64,000 nt of DNA. Source: Leucaena leucocephala (taxonomy: Eukaryota; Streptophyta; Magnoliopsida; Fabales; Fabaceae). Made by a program: the position numbers and the translations under genes. Below are positions 1 to 10,519 of the stretch, piece after piece. The notes beneath the pieces are model-generated. The model worked only from the letters and a program-made list of their open reading frames with translations, did not search any database and was not told the origin of the DNA. Position 1 is the stretch's first letter, and each line of letters starts with the position of its first letter. The stretch spans positions 17,483,750 through 17,547,749 of the forward strand of contig CM073551.1 in assembly GCA_037074615.1 (NCBI GenBank), in the 5' to 3' direction.

Positions 1-189
1 CAAGGCTGCACAAATTATTCAACTATTAATATTGGTTACTTTTTTTTTATTATTATTCAGTCAAGGCCTGCATATTTTGTTATCAACAATGCTTCATACA
101 TGATATTGGCATACACGCATTCGCATAAACATTAAGACAATGTGTCAATGTGAATTACTGAGGAAATCAGGAAACTATCAAGAACTCAC

Positions 190-845
190 AAGATCTGCAG
201 GTTATGCAGTCCAGATATGTCCTTTGGCAAGAAACCTTTCAGACCCTGGCTGCCAAGACCCCTGTCCATCAAAAGATCAAGCACCGATCAAAATCAAGAT
301 ATTGACATTAAATAATCAAAATGACTTAGCATCTTAGCGGTCACAATTTAAAATATGGAATTTCAGCTTGTCTTAGTGGTAGGAATTTGAGACTGCGGAA
401 ATGCTAGTTTATTAGTGCAAGTGGATAAAAACACTGACACAAAATTTAAAATATATTAATTAGATTTTGAATACTATTTTTCACTGGGTATAGTGTTATA
501 TCAGCATAATCAACTTCAATCCATTTAGAAGCTCCCATGCTGAAGAATTGATATTTGCCTATCATACAACTATAACTAAAAGATAACATTATGAGAACGC
601 AAAAACAACTAAATAACTTTAAAGAAGGAATGACAATTAATGCTGAAATACAGTCAGATTGTCAAAAACCACTTCACTAAAAAAGCTTAAGCTGTTAGGA
701 AGTCCAGGGATATGTATTAATAATAATTCCAAAACTGATATAAAATAAAAGCCCAAACAAATGGAGAACATACGGTCCATCAATGACCCATTTGCCACTT
801 GTCCATGGATGTTGCTGAGGAACACATGGATCACCATTCCACCCA
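190..845 (-). pseudogene. Exon pieces of a malectin-like/LRR (receptor-like) protein gene, partial at left edge
   Basis: Two exon-like pieces can be read on the minus strand. The first, about 845 down to 774, encodes a GWNGDPCVPQQHPW motif followed by SGKWVIDG and ends at a GT donor (GTATGT). The second, 261 down to 190, is 72 nt, follows a CAG acceptor and ends at a GTGAGT donor. It encodes GLGSQGLKGFLPKDISGLHN and then LQIL, a leucine-rich-repeat start. Both introns are phase 2, and 72-nt exons are typical of plant LRR genes. WNGDPC followed by an LRR is characteristic of malectin-like/LRR extracellular proteins, which sit in or outside the plasma membrane. From memory of the family, residues between HPW and KWVIDG seem to be missing, and no good upstream exon is seen, so I lean towards a decayed copy. 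A real gene continuing left of the window is also possible. The molecular partner is unknown. Confidence 0.5.
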
Positions 846-1470
846 GAAATCATGCAGGGACATTGTAACATATACTATGCATATCATTGACCAAAAATCA
901 TGTATACTTTACAACTACAGTTGCCTTCAGGAAAGCATCACGAACCTAGGATGAACAACTTTGACATGGCCCAAGAAATAGCTGTTGCCATCTTTCCCTC
1001 TCAGTCTGAATTTTTAAGCAACCACGGAAGGCATTGTGCAAATATTGGATGAAGTTAAGTAAGAAATTTGCCCCGACATTGAAGAGTCACAATAATACTA
1101 AGAACACAAAATTTAGAGGTTTTAGAGGCTTAATTACTTCAATAATCTTACCGATAGCAGCCTCTGACTCTCTCTATCTCTTTTCCTTCTCTGATAGCTA
1201 CAGTACACACAGCCAGAAAACTACAGTCCACACAGCCAGATGAACAAAGGCGGACAACCATGACACGGTCATCGGTGAGTCTGAATCTATTGCCTACACT
1301 CTTCAACCTCTTTTTCGATGACGATGGCCTCTGACTACAATTCCGACTCTTGCTCTCGCTTTCTCACTATCACTCACGCTAACTCTTACAACTGAAGGGG
1401 AAGTAATGTTTGGGCGCGGTTACTCATTTTTCATCTTTTGGACACAGGCTGAGAAAATGAAGCTAAATAT
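846..1470. other. Non-coding stretch, nothing recognised
   Basis: No supported exon. The pyrimidine-rich part around 1150-1400 (repeated CTCT/TCTC runs) resembles a degraded leader or transposon internal sequence, but nothing in it can be identified. Confidence 0.4.
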
Positions 1471-2626
1471 CACTTCCTGTGGTGACAAAATAATGTCGCC
1501 GCTAAATGTCTACTTTTAGTGGCGACATTAAACGTCGTTGTTGAATGTCTATTTTCAACAGTAATATTATTGTCGCCGCTGAAAGCCTTTCTTTTACCAA
1601 ATATTTTTTAAGAAATAATCTTTTTAATAAAATAATAATATTTTTTCTCTACTAGCTTTTTTAACTTGTTAGAGAAATTTTATAAAATTTTCTGGGCAAA
1701 TGATAACCTCTAACTATTTTTCTTAAATTTTCTAATAAAATAGGTCTTTAATTCCTAAAAAATAGCTATTAAACCATTTCAATCTCTTTTGGGGAAATAA
1801 ACTCTTTTATAATTTTATAAGCCCCCAAAATACTCATTTTATAATTTTTTTCTTAAATTTTCTTTACCCCAAAATATTTTTAATGATTATTCTTTCATTT
1901 ATTCTTTTTCTAAAATTTCACTTTTGAGACTTTTTAATTTTAGAAAACACTCTTAAACTCAATAATATCCTATAAATCCTTTTTATAGAATTTGGGATGT
2001 TAAATGAAATGTAGTAATAGAGCGCATATGCAATAGTAACTAAGAATGTATGTATGTATATATTTTACGTTAATTCTTTTTCCTTATCTCTCTCTCACAC
2101 ACACATCTCCCTCTCTCTATCTCCTACCCCACATTATCTCTAACACACACATATTAACTCTATGCTCATTGACACATGTTTATAATATCTTTCTCATATA
2201 CATACCGCTACTTCACCTCCTTCTTTTACAGACATCACATTGTTATCTGTATAATCTCTTTTTATTACAATAACATGTGAAATTCTTTTATTTATTATTT
2301 AAAAATGATATTATTTAATAATTTATTTCTATATATTACATAGTTGCTTAAAATCCCTCCAAATTGGAGAAAATTGTATGAAGACAATGTCGCCGGTAAA
2401 AGACACAAAAGTTACCGCTGAATTATACCTTCTGCGACGATAAAAGATTGTCGCCGCAGAAACTATAGACTTTCTGTCGCGACACATATATGTCGTCACA
2501 TATATTATGACCTTCTGACTTTCGATGGCAACTTTAGTGTCACCTTAGAAACTCAAGACTTTTAGTGGCAACAACTATAGTCGCTATTGAAAAGTCGTCG
2601 CTGACATTTTTTTTTTTTTTGCAGTG
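1471..2626. mobile_element. Non-autonomous CACTA-like element
   Basis: The left end begins CACTTCCTGTGGTGACAAAA and the right end is the inverse of CACTGCAAAAAAAAAAAATG. Both ends carry many short subterminal copies of GTCGCCGCTGAA-like motifs in both orientations (1495-1580 and 2385-2600), as En/Spm CACTA elements do. The middle is very AT-rich and has no transposase. The 3-bp flanks (TAT left, ATA right) do not match, so the exact ends or the integrity of the insertion remain uncertain. A related short element forms the outer layer at 40534-50803, and a fragment lies at 52515-52683. Confidence 0.6.
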
Positions 2627-2736
2627 ATAGCCTCTCACACGTTGGGCAATAGAATAATGATAGAATCAATTATTCGAAATGAACTAAAAACATAATTTAT
2701 GTCAATTATAACTGAGAATAAGCATGTAAAACCTAC

Positions 2737-2890
2737 CATTTTATATTCCCTCTGTAGCTTGCGTAGCCGATCAGCTTGGCCAGAAATAGACATAGCCCCA
2801 AAAGTTGTGCCACTAAAATCAAGGTCAAATCTTTTAGTAGAGCCACACCCTGGACACTCGTCACAAAATCAACGTAGGACATATCCGAGA
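2737..2890 (-). pseudogene. Orphan fragment of beta-expansin exon 3
   Basis: On the minus strand this encodes DECPGCGSTKRFDLDFSGTT and then FGAMSISGQADRLRK. That is clearly the same stretch as exon 3 of the intact beta-expansin at 8216-10439 (DECPGCGSAQRFHFDLSGTA, FGSMAVSGQADQLRN). The HFD motif is degraded to FDLD, an in-frame TGA lies four residues before DEC, and the 3' splice-donor region (GGTAGGT) is still recognisable. No exon 1, 2 or 4 is visible nearby. It is most likely the remnant of a tandem gene duplicate whose other exons have been lost. It cannot make a working expansin. Confidence 0.8.
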
Positions 2891-4720
2891 TTAGTTTCTT
2901 AAGTTTTTCCAACTTTAATGACTAATCTTCTAACATTTGAGAATCAACATATGACAAATCCGAGATACTTCGAAAAAAAAAATCTTAACAAATAAAAAAA
3001 TGGTATTATGACAGACTAATTACATTCTCTTTGAAAATTAATTAATGGATATGCATACAAGGATCGTATAATTTTTATTGTTGTTTTATTTCAATCATTC
3101 ACGCAAATTGAATCATCATCAAGATATCTTTAAAGGTTGTAGAAAAAAAAACTATTTAAAAGCCATTAGAAATGAGTATCATAATTAATATTCTCTCCAG
3201 ACTTAAATGTAAGGTAAAAAGAGAGATCGATTTGAAAGTTTTGGTTTGATCCTTAAGCTGAGGTCAAATTCCCTCTTGTTTTCAGTATTAATTGTTTCTT
3301 TTTACACAATACACCTATATTGAGGCATTTTTATCTGAAATTATTAAATTATTAACCGACGGGGATTTTTTTTGGAATAATATCATAAATTTTCTATGTA
3401 TTAATTATAAATAACTATTTTAACTTCTTCTCCTATCATAGATGTATGAACTAATTAGAGAAATAATTTTAATCTAAATTTAAGATCCCAATTCACTTTA
3501 TTTTTTATACTTAATTTTTTTTAAAATATAGCTAACTTATAAATTGATATATAATATAATTTTATATAAGATATTTCATAGAGACTAAGTTACTAGCAAT
3601 TCTAAATAGTTTACCTTCACAAATCTATATAATTATATAGGAAGACCCAAAAACTTGTCAAAATACAATAATTTTTAATGATGTTTTATCTTTTATAAAA
3701 TATATTTCGTAAATTGTTTATTCTAACATTATTTTTCTGTTCAAATTCACAAACCTTTTTTATATTATCTCTAATAAGAATCAAATTTGAGACCTAAAAT
3801 GATCTAATTAGGTCTTATATCACTAAATCAACTATATGTTGATTCATAAACCTATTTATACATGTATCTATATTCATACCTAAAACACATGCTATCAAAA
3901 CTTAAACAATATTATTATTAAATATTATGTTTTTCATTATATTATTTAAAATTTTTCTTTATGTTTTTATTTTGATTGTTTCTTTGTAAATAAAATTTTT
4001 ATAATTCAAAATAACTATATTTACATATCATTGTAAATATGTTCCCTGAAAAAAATAAAAACTTGTACGTATAAAAAATACTTTTATCATATATTTATTT
4101 ATTTATCGTTGTTTTAATTTTGAAATTTATTTTCATACCACAGAAGTCTGACTTATGTTTTTCACTAAATTTGATGTGAGTCGTCTTGCACTTGGTTCTT
4201 ATAAATAGTATTCCTTCACATATCTATATAATTAATTATTACAATATTGCATTATTTATAAGGCTTGAACATAACGTAACATGCCTCACATTAGCTTTCA
4301 TTCAAAGCATATATCCACTTTCTTTTTTTTCCTTTTGTTTTTTTAGGGATAAGCAGATCCACTTTCTTTATGCACAACCTTTTAGTATAACATTTGGATG
4401 TTTTATGATCGATGCTTGCTTTAATAAAAAACTAAGTTATTTTTAGAATTTTGTTATGTTACGGCAAATAATAATAAAGTAACAGTTATTTATCTAATGG
4501 TTTTATTTTCTTGTTAGTATGTTATTTCTGGTTTTAATAAATTAGGCATTTATAATATAAAATTAGAGGGGTAAATATAATAAGAACATTTCCGTCATTA
4601 TAAGTAGTCATATTTGAGATTTTATCACGCTCAAAATTTAAATTATTATAGAATATTTTGATATAGTTAATTTAAGTTTTTTAGTTCTTATATCAATAGA
4701 TTATCCCATGTACGTGCATA
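2891..4720. other. AT-rich intergenic DNA
   Basis: Long A/T tracts with stop codons in all frames. No exon, RNA gene or bounded repeat could be supported here. Confidence 0.5.
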
Positions 4721-4721
4721 G

Positions 4722-5183
4722 CGTATTAAACTTTAAAATTACAAGTATATAGTGGGGTTATTTTTTTTATTAAAAGAACTTAAATCAATTTGATAGGACT
4801 TTTTTTGACATTATATATCTTAATTTTTTTTAATTATTTAATGTGGGACTTCTATATTCTAATGTTTTCCCTAGTAATTTTCTTTTTTTTTACCTAGACT
4901 TATACTTTCTTTTTTAATCTCAGAGTCCTCAGGTTTATAATCTTCAATTTTTTTCTTGAGCTTGTACTTATTTATTTTTGTTTCAGAGGCCTCAAGTCCA
5001 CAATTTTTATTTTTTTATTTTTTTGTGTTCTACATCGAATGACTTTGATACCATATTAAACTTTAAGATTAAAAGTATATTCAGGGTTAACTTTCTATTA
5101 AAATAACTTGAGTTAATTTGATAGGTTTCTCTTGATATTATATACCTTCAATCTTTTTCTTAATTATTCAATGTAAAACTTCA
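4722..5183. repeat. Imperfect direct repeat, about 130 bp, two copies
   Basis: The segment 4722-4858 (ATTAAACTTTAAAATTACAA, then a stretch with AATCAATTTGATAGG and AATGTGGGACTTCTA) recurs at 5052-5183 with substitutions (ATTAAACTTTAAGATTAAAA, AGTTAATTTGATAGG, AATGTAAAACTTC). The copies are in the same orientation about 330 bp apart, perhaps a decayed transposon end or a local duplication. No coding content. Confidence 0.55.
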
Positions 5184-7039
5184 GTAACATACTCCATAGT
5201 GGTTGCCTTCAATTGAAAAATTGAAATATATGAATTGTTCGTAATTAAATATTGGTCCAATTCTATTGGAAGAAGAGGTGGAAGCAAGTCCTTGCCTCAG
5301 TAAGTGACTCTCTAATTAAATAATTGCCACACCACTCAAGGCTTTCTTATTCTTGCACTCATTTCTGCTTCATCTATTTATTAATGGTGTTATTTTCTCT
5401 TCTTCTTTTTTGGTCACGAGTCTAATCTTTTTCAAGTATTAAGAGCAAAAATTAAACTTATCAAACTAAGTTGTTTCATACAGAAGACTAGAAATTTGAA
5501 TAACCCTACTTAAATCCTACTTATTTACTTCTCATGCCAACCTGAGCTGGTTTATCTAATTCTCTTAGTTTCTTTTGTCCCAAGAATTCGCTTAGTTATG
5601 AGGTGATTAATTCTTAACTACAAATAATATTTTATTAAAACATTGTCTAAGTATCAACTTATTTGAAATTTTGATAATTATTAAAATATTGTAAGAATTT
5701 TAGCAATGCATCTAATCATAAATTTTGGCCTCTTATAATTTTAATGACATATCTACGTAGCATACAGATGAAAACTAATGATGTTTTAAAATTTGAGAGT
5801 AAAATACTTCAATACTCCTGTTATTTTGTCTTTATTACAACTTTTTCTTTATTTTATGAACCTATATTTTGATACAAGTTATATTAGCATTGTTAATTAA
5901 GAATATTCTGAATCGAAATGATATATTATAAAAAGAATATTTGTTATTTGAAAATTATATTAACAATTTAACGTAACTTATATTAGCCAATTTATCTTTC
6001 ATTTTATTAAACATAAATCTTTAATGCACATACGGGTTTAAATTTTTTTTTAGGAAAATTGACATTTAAGAACTTTCAAAGAATATTAATGACAATTAAC
6101 TGATTAAGAACCTTAAAATTTTGAAATTTCAAAAAAGAACCATAGTTATTAAATAATTATTATCTTCAATCCTTAATATAAAGTTAAATAACTAATTTAT
6201 ATATATTAATAAAATTAATTAAATTAGTTATTTCTAATAGATGTCTTTATTATCTAAAACTACCATATTTAATCATGTTTAATATGTACAATTAATAGGG
6301 ATATTTTATTCAAAAATTTATGCAAAATATATTAGGGTATTATATTTATGACTAAAATAAATTTTTTATTTAAATTTTATATTTAGGACAATAAAGAGTA
6401 CCCAAACTCAAGCATAAGGAGAAGCTGAAAATGGTGCAGATTAGGTAATTGTGTAACGGATATAGAGATTATTATTTTAGTATAAAATCAGCAAAAGAAC
6501 TGTGCTCATTTAGTTCATTATCATAAACGTTTAGTCAAATAACAGATTTTTGTTTGCTGGCCTAATGTTAATATCCTAAACATGATACGTGCTCTGTCTT
6601 TACACCATAACAGTTTAAACATGTGAAAAATGTTTTTTTACTAGGCATAGTTATTATATATTCTATTGGAGACAATCAATTCAACATACTTTTAGGCTCT
6701 AAATATAGATATATTTTTTAATAAAAATTTAAATTTAAATTTATTATATTATAAGATATTAGCCCTTCTCGCTTTAACCCACCCTTTTGTTATTATTAGA
6801 TATTTGCACAACCCAAGCCCATCTGAAGACATTTGACGTAGTTGTGTACAAAATAAAATCCAAGCCTATCTTCATAAATATTATGTTAATTTGTTTAGTT
6901 CCATCAGTATATATAATATATTGGGAGGATCTTTCGGGAGAATATCAAATCCAACCTTCCAATCTATATCATATCACATCACAAGTATTGGAAATAAGTT
7001 GGGCTAACCCAGCTTAATTGGGGTCTAGTTAGGCATAAC
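5184..7039. other. AT-rich intergenic DNA
   Basis: No exon or bounded repeat recognised between the direct repeat and the SINE insertion at 7055. Confidence 0.4.
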
Positions 7040-7054
7040 ATATTTAGCAAATAA

Positions 7055-7243
7055 ATATTAATGGGGGTTAATTCGAGTGGTAAGCGACTCGATATTACTT
7101 AAACGAGGTCTCGAGTTTGAGCCTTGGCATATGCAGAAAATCCCCGTTAGGAGACTCATCCACCATAGTCAGGTGCGCGACGCGGGTCGGATTCAGATGT
7201 AGTCGGGGTAAAGCTTCAGTGAACCGGGTGGGCAACAAAAAAA
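7055..7243 (+). mobile_element. tRNA-derived SINE, family A, copy 1
   Basis: A 189-bp insertion flanked by a perfect 15-bp target-site duplication (ATATTTAGCAAATAA at 7040-7054 and 7244-7258). The head resembles a Pol III promoter: GAGTGGTAAGCGACTCG in the A-box position and GGTCTCGAGTTTGAGCC in the B-box position. The body carries GGTGCGCGACGCGGGTCGGA and ends GGGTGGGCAACAAAAAAAA. Two more copies lie at 31147-31335 and 32055-32242. SINEs are non-autonomous and mobilised by LINE proteins. Confidence 0.88.
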
Positions 7244-7342
7244 ATATTTAGCAAATAAGTCAAAGCTTGATTAATTTTTTAAAATATACTATTATTACAT
7301 ATGATATATAATAAATATAAAATTAGTTTAGTACCATACTTT

Positions 7343-7598
7343 TTTTGTTAAAAAATTTTTAAAAAATGGTTGGACTCACCTATGATCTAAGGGTAAGACA
7401 AAGTCTCCATTCCTCTTAGGCGATACCAATATCGAGTAGGACGAATCGTCTATTACCATCGGGCGTAAACTTAGGTATCCAAGAGTTAGAATGCCTCCCC
7501 AAGCGCCGCGATTGGAACTATAATAAAATAATATTTTTCAAAAATCAAACACGCTCCAAATAATCGTATGTCACACTCATTTGCCAATTAAACTCACG
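7343..7598 (-). mobile_element. tRNA-derived SINE-like element, family C, copy 1
   Basis: Same family as 19423-19691. On the plus strand it reads GGTTGGACTCACCTATGATC near 7370, then TCTATTACCATCGGGCGTAA, then CAAGCGCCGCGATTGGAACT. The tRNA-like head is at the high-coordinate end, so it runs on the minus strand. The B-box region is more mutated than in the 19.4-kb copy. Target duplications could not be identified. Confidence 0.65.
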
Positions 7599-8093
7599 AA
7601 TTTATGTAGACTTTAATAGGCTTAAAATCTCAATATATAATAGATTTTTTAAAAAGGTTTTATTGTGAAGTTTTTTTAATGGCCTAGACCACTAAATAAA
7701 TATGCCTACCGCAGGCTCAAACCTAAACAGATTGCATACAAGCTTAGGCCTTAAACTTATCAAAAAACAAAAATTCAAATTTCTATTACAAATTTATGTC
7801 TATTCGGCCTAAGCCTAACCTATTTTAGCGTGTTTTGACCCATTCACAAATGCCTTTATAAATGTAGGTATGTGTTGGGTTGACTTTGCATGTGAACCAC
7901 AGTGATTATAACTTTTACGAATTAATTTACTCGCTATATAATATGCTTTGTCGTAAAATGGCCAACAAACTTTGTTAAATCGTCATCATTTATCGCTCAC
8001 TCTTTGACCCTGTAGCACTTGGTTTCTGGGAATCCGAGACCGGTTGGAATTTTACAACTAAGGCCATTCATTAACTTTAAAGTTCCATCACTG

Positions 8094-8114
8094 TATATAT
8101 ATATATATATATAT
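8094..8114. repeat. (TA)n microsatellite
   Basis: About ten TA dinucleotides just beyond the 3' end of the expansin gene. Confidence 0.9.
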
Positions 8115-8215
8115 GAGATATGTCACGCTAATATTAGCTCGTGACCAAATTTTTTCTAGATATAATTAACCACTAATAAGTTATCTTAATAAGCTTGGAG
8201 GTCATACAATGCAAC

Positions 8216-10439
8216 TTAGTGGAAGTTCACCAGAGATCGATAAGTCTGACCGGGACTCCACCCTGTTGGTATAACATTGTTAGCCTCGACAGAGTTCTGA
8301 GAGTTCAACGAGTCTAGTGCGGTTAGTCGGACAGAGAATGGTGCCTGAAGTGGTGAACCGCCAGAGTCAAGCTTCCAAACTGCACCCCAAGATTGTTGCA
8401 TGGGACGCCATGGAGCTGAGTCATGAGCTTCCTTGAGTTCAACTTTGGCAAGGCCGTGTCCATTCTCATATTCTATGACAATGGCGAAATAATAAGGGTT
8501 TGATCCTGAGTCCACTTTGAATTCTATGGTTGTCCCTGGGAAATTGCATTTAACACTGCAAATGCCAAAATCTCTAATTAATTTTTAATCGCAAATATTG
8601 TGCATAAAATTAAAAAATAAAGTTAAATTACAGAGAATTTTCTTAAACTTTTGATCACGTGCTTAAAAAACCACATTAATCTTTAAACTTAATAATAAAC
8701 CTCCATGAGCTTTTAAATCTATGTGAATAGATCCCCTAACTATCAATTGTACACCTCTTAACTTTATTTTTATATGCATAAAATCCATTGAACTTTGATT
8801 GAAATGAACATACTTTTTCTAACTTTTATTGGATGTGCAGATAAACAATGTACAAAATTAATCATATAAAAGTTATCCGCATAAATATAAAAGTTTAAAG
8901 GGTTCATCATAAAAAGTTTCAAAGATTACAGAGATTATTCATAAATTGTCCAAAGTTCGGGGCTTATGTATAATTTAGTTAAATAATAATAATAATAACA
9001 ATATTGAAAGAAAAAGTAAGGTCAATAAGTAAATATGCTTTTTCTAAAAATTGGAGGAACTAAATGGATCCGCAACACTAATAGTTCTTTTATAGTATAA
9101 GATTTATATAATGGAATATAATAATTAATATGGAGATTATTTTGGCCACAATTACTGATATTTTTCTAACAAAATATAGTACTTAGTAAGCACTAATTAA
9201 ACTTGTCACCACCGTTCTATACCAAATATTTCTAAATGGAATATTTTATCTATCCTTGTCACATATGTGCACGTATATAAAGGTAGACTTTTACAATTTA
9301 TCACGCGTACTACAGTAAAACATTCACGTGTCTATAGTGATAGAATAGTGGAATCAATCATTAAAAGTTAAGAAAACTTGTTGGCTGTATCTAGAAAACT
9401 GCAATTAATTAATTCTCCCTCACTTCAGTTATAATAATAAATTAGACAGATTAATAAAATTAAATAATAAATTAATTATGATTAAATTTAAATTTATAAG
9501 ACAAATTTATATTATATACTTTTTAATTTATATAAATTAGTTAGCTATATTTTATATTAATTATAATTAATTTATTTAATCAATTTAAATTAGTTATCGT
9601 AAAAGAGCATCCCATTAGGTGGAGAGCTCCTAAACTTATAAACTAAACTTCTGTTGCGAGGCTCTCCGACTTGGAACTTATAATAATATACATAGGTAAA
9701 ATGATTCAATAATGTGGTATCATGGAGATTAAAACTTACCTTCTGTATTGAATCTCCAACTTGCCAGCATTGCGAAGTTGATCTGCTTGACCAGAAACAG
9801 CCATGGAGCCAAAAGCAGTGCCACTCAAATCAAAGTGAAATCTCTGAGCAGAACCACACCCAGGACACTCATCAGTTATCACCACCGTCACTGGGTTGCC
9901 CGAACATGCTCGATTCGACGTGCACTTCACCTGAAAAAATGGTGTATATATATGCATATTTAATTACACGAAGACATGAACTTAAATGATAATAATTAAT
10001 GAATTAATTAAGTTTTTGTACCTCATAGCAACCTCCACAGCCTTTGCCTGATTGATATATAGGAGAGCCTCCTGCTGATATCATCGAAGAAAATGGAGGT
10101 TGTCCTACACTACTTCCATATCCACAAGCACCACCTACGTACACAAACCATTTCAGATTATAACTTTCATATAGTAAAACTCCAATATTTGTGCGCAATG
10201 AGAATATATATAATTGTTTAGTTACCATCACTTCCGGCGCCGTTGGGGCTACCGTACCATGTGGCATCCGCCGGAGACCAATAGGAATCAGAAGTGTAGG
10301 ATGACGAAGAATTTAGAAACTTTCTAGGGTTGTTGGAGCAAGCTGAGGAAGCGCTCACTATGAGCAAGAATGAAAAGAAAACCACAAGAGAATTGAAGAA
10401 TTGAGCGGTTAACGGAAGCTGAAGAGTGAAAACAGCCAT
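8216..10439 (-). CDS. Beta-expansin, four exons, 285 aa
   Basis: Secreted wall-loosening protein that weakens non-covalent contacts between wall polysaccharides without hydrolysing them. Exons on the minus strand: 10439-10226, 10134-10022, 9930-9740 and 8555-8216, all with GT-AG borders. The spliced frame is open and ends at 8216. Residues 1-31 form a hydrophobic signal peptide (TAQFFNSLVVFFSFLLIVSA). TWYG (60-63), six-cysteine region, DECPGC (129-134) and the HFD triad (141-143) mark the double-psi beta-barrel (GH45-like) domain. The C-terminal part with SNPYYFAIVIEYENG, SWGAVWKLD and GWSPGQTYRSLVNF is the CBM63/group-1 grass-allergen-like domain. Length and Cys pattern fit plant beta-expansins (EXPB). 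A TATA box lies 68 bp upstream of the ATG. A decayed relative of exon 3 lies 5.3 kb downstream. Family assignment is secure; the exact ortholog number is not determinable. Confidence 0.95.
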
Positions 10440-10506
10440 ATTATCAGCTTAATTGCCAATTAAATGGACCAATCAGATTTGTGTTGATTTAAGTAGGCCA
10501 TGAGTG

Positions 10507-10516
10507 GTATTTATAG
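10507..10516 (-). promoter_or_regulatory. TATA box of the beta-expansin gene
   Basis: Minus-strand CTATAAATAC, 68 bp upstream of the expansin ATG. This is a normal spacing for a short plant leader. A CCAATCAG-like sequence lies between it and the ATG (near 10468). Confidence 0.7.
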
Positions 10517-10519
10517 AGA

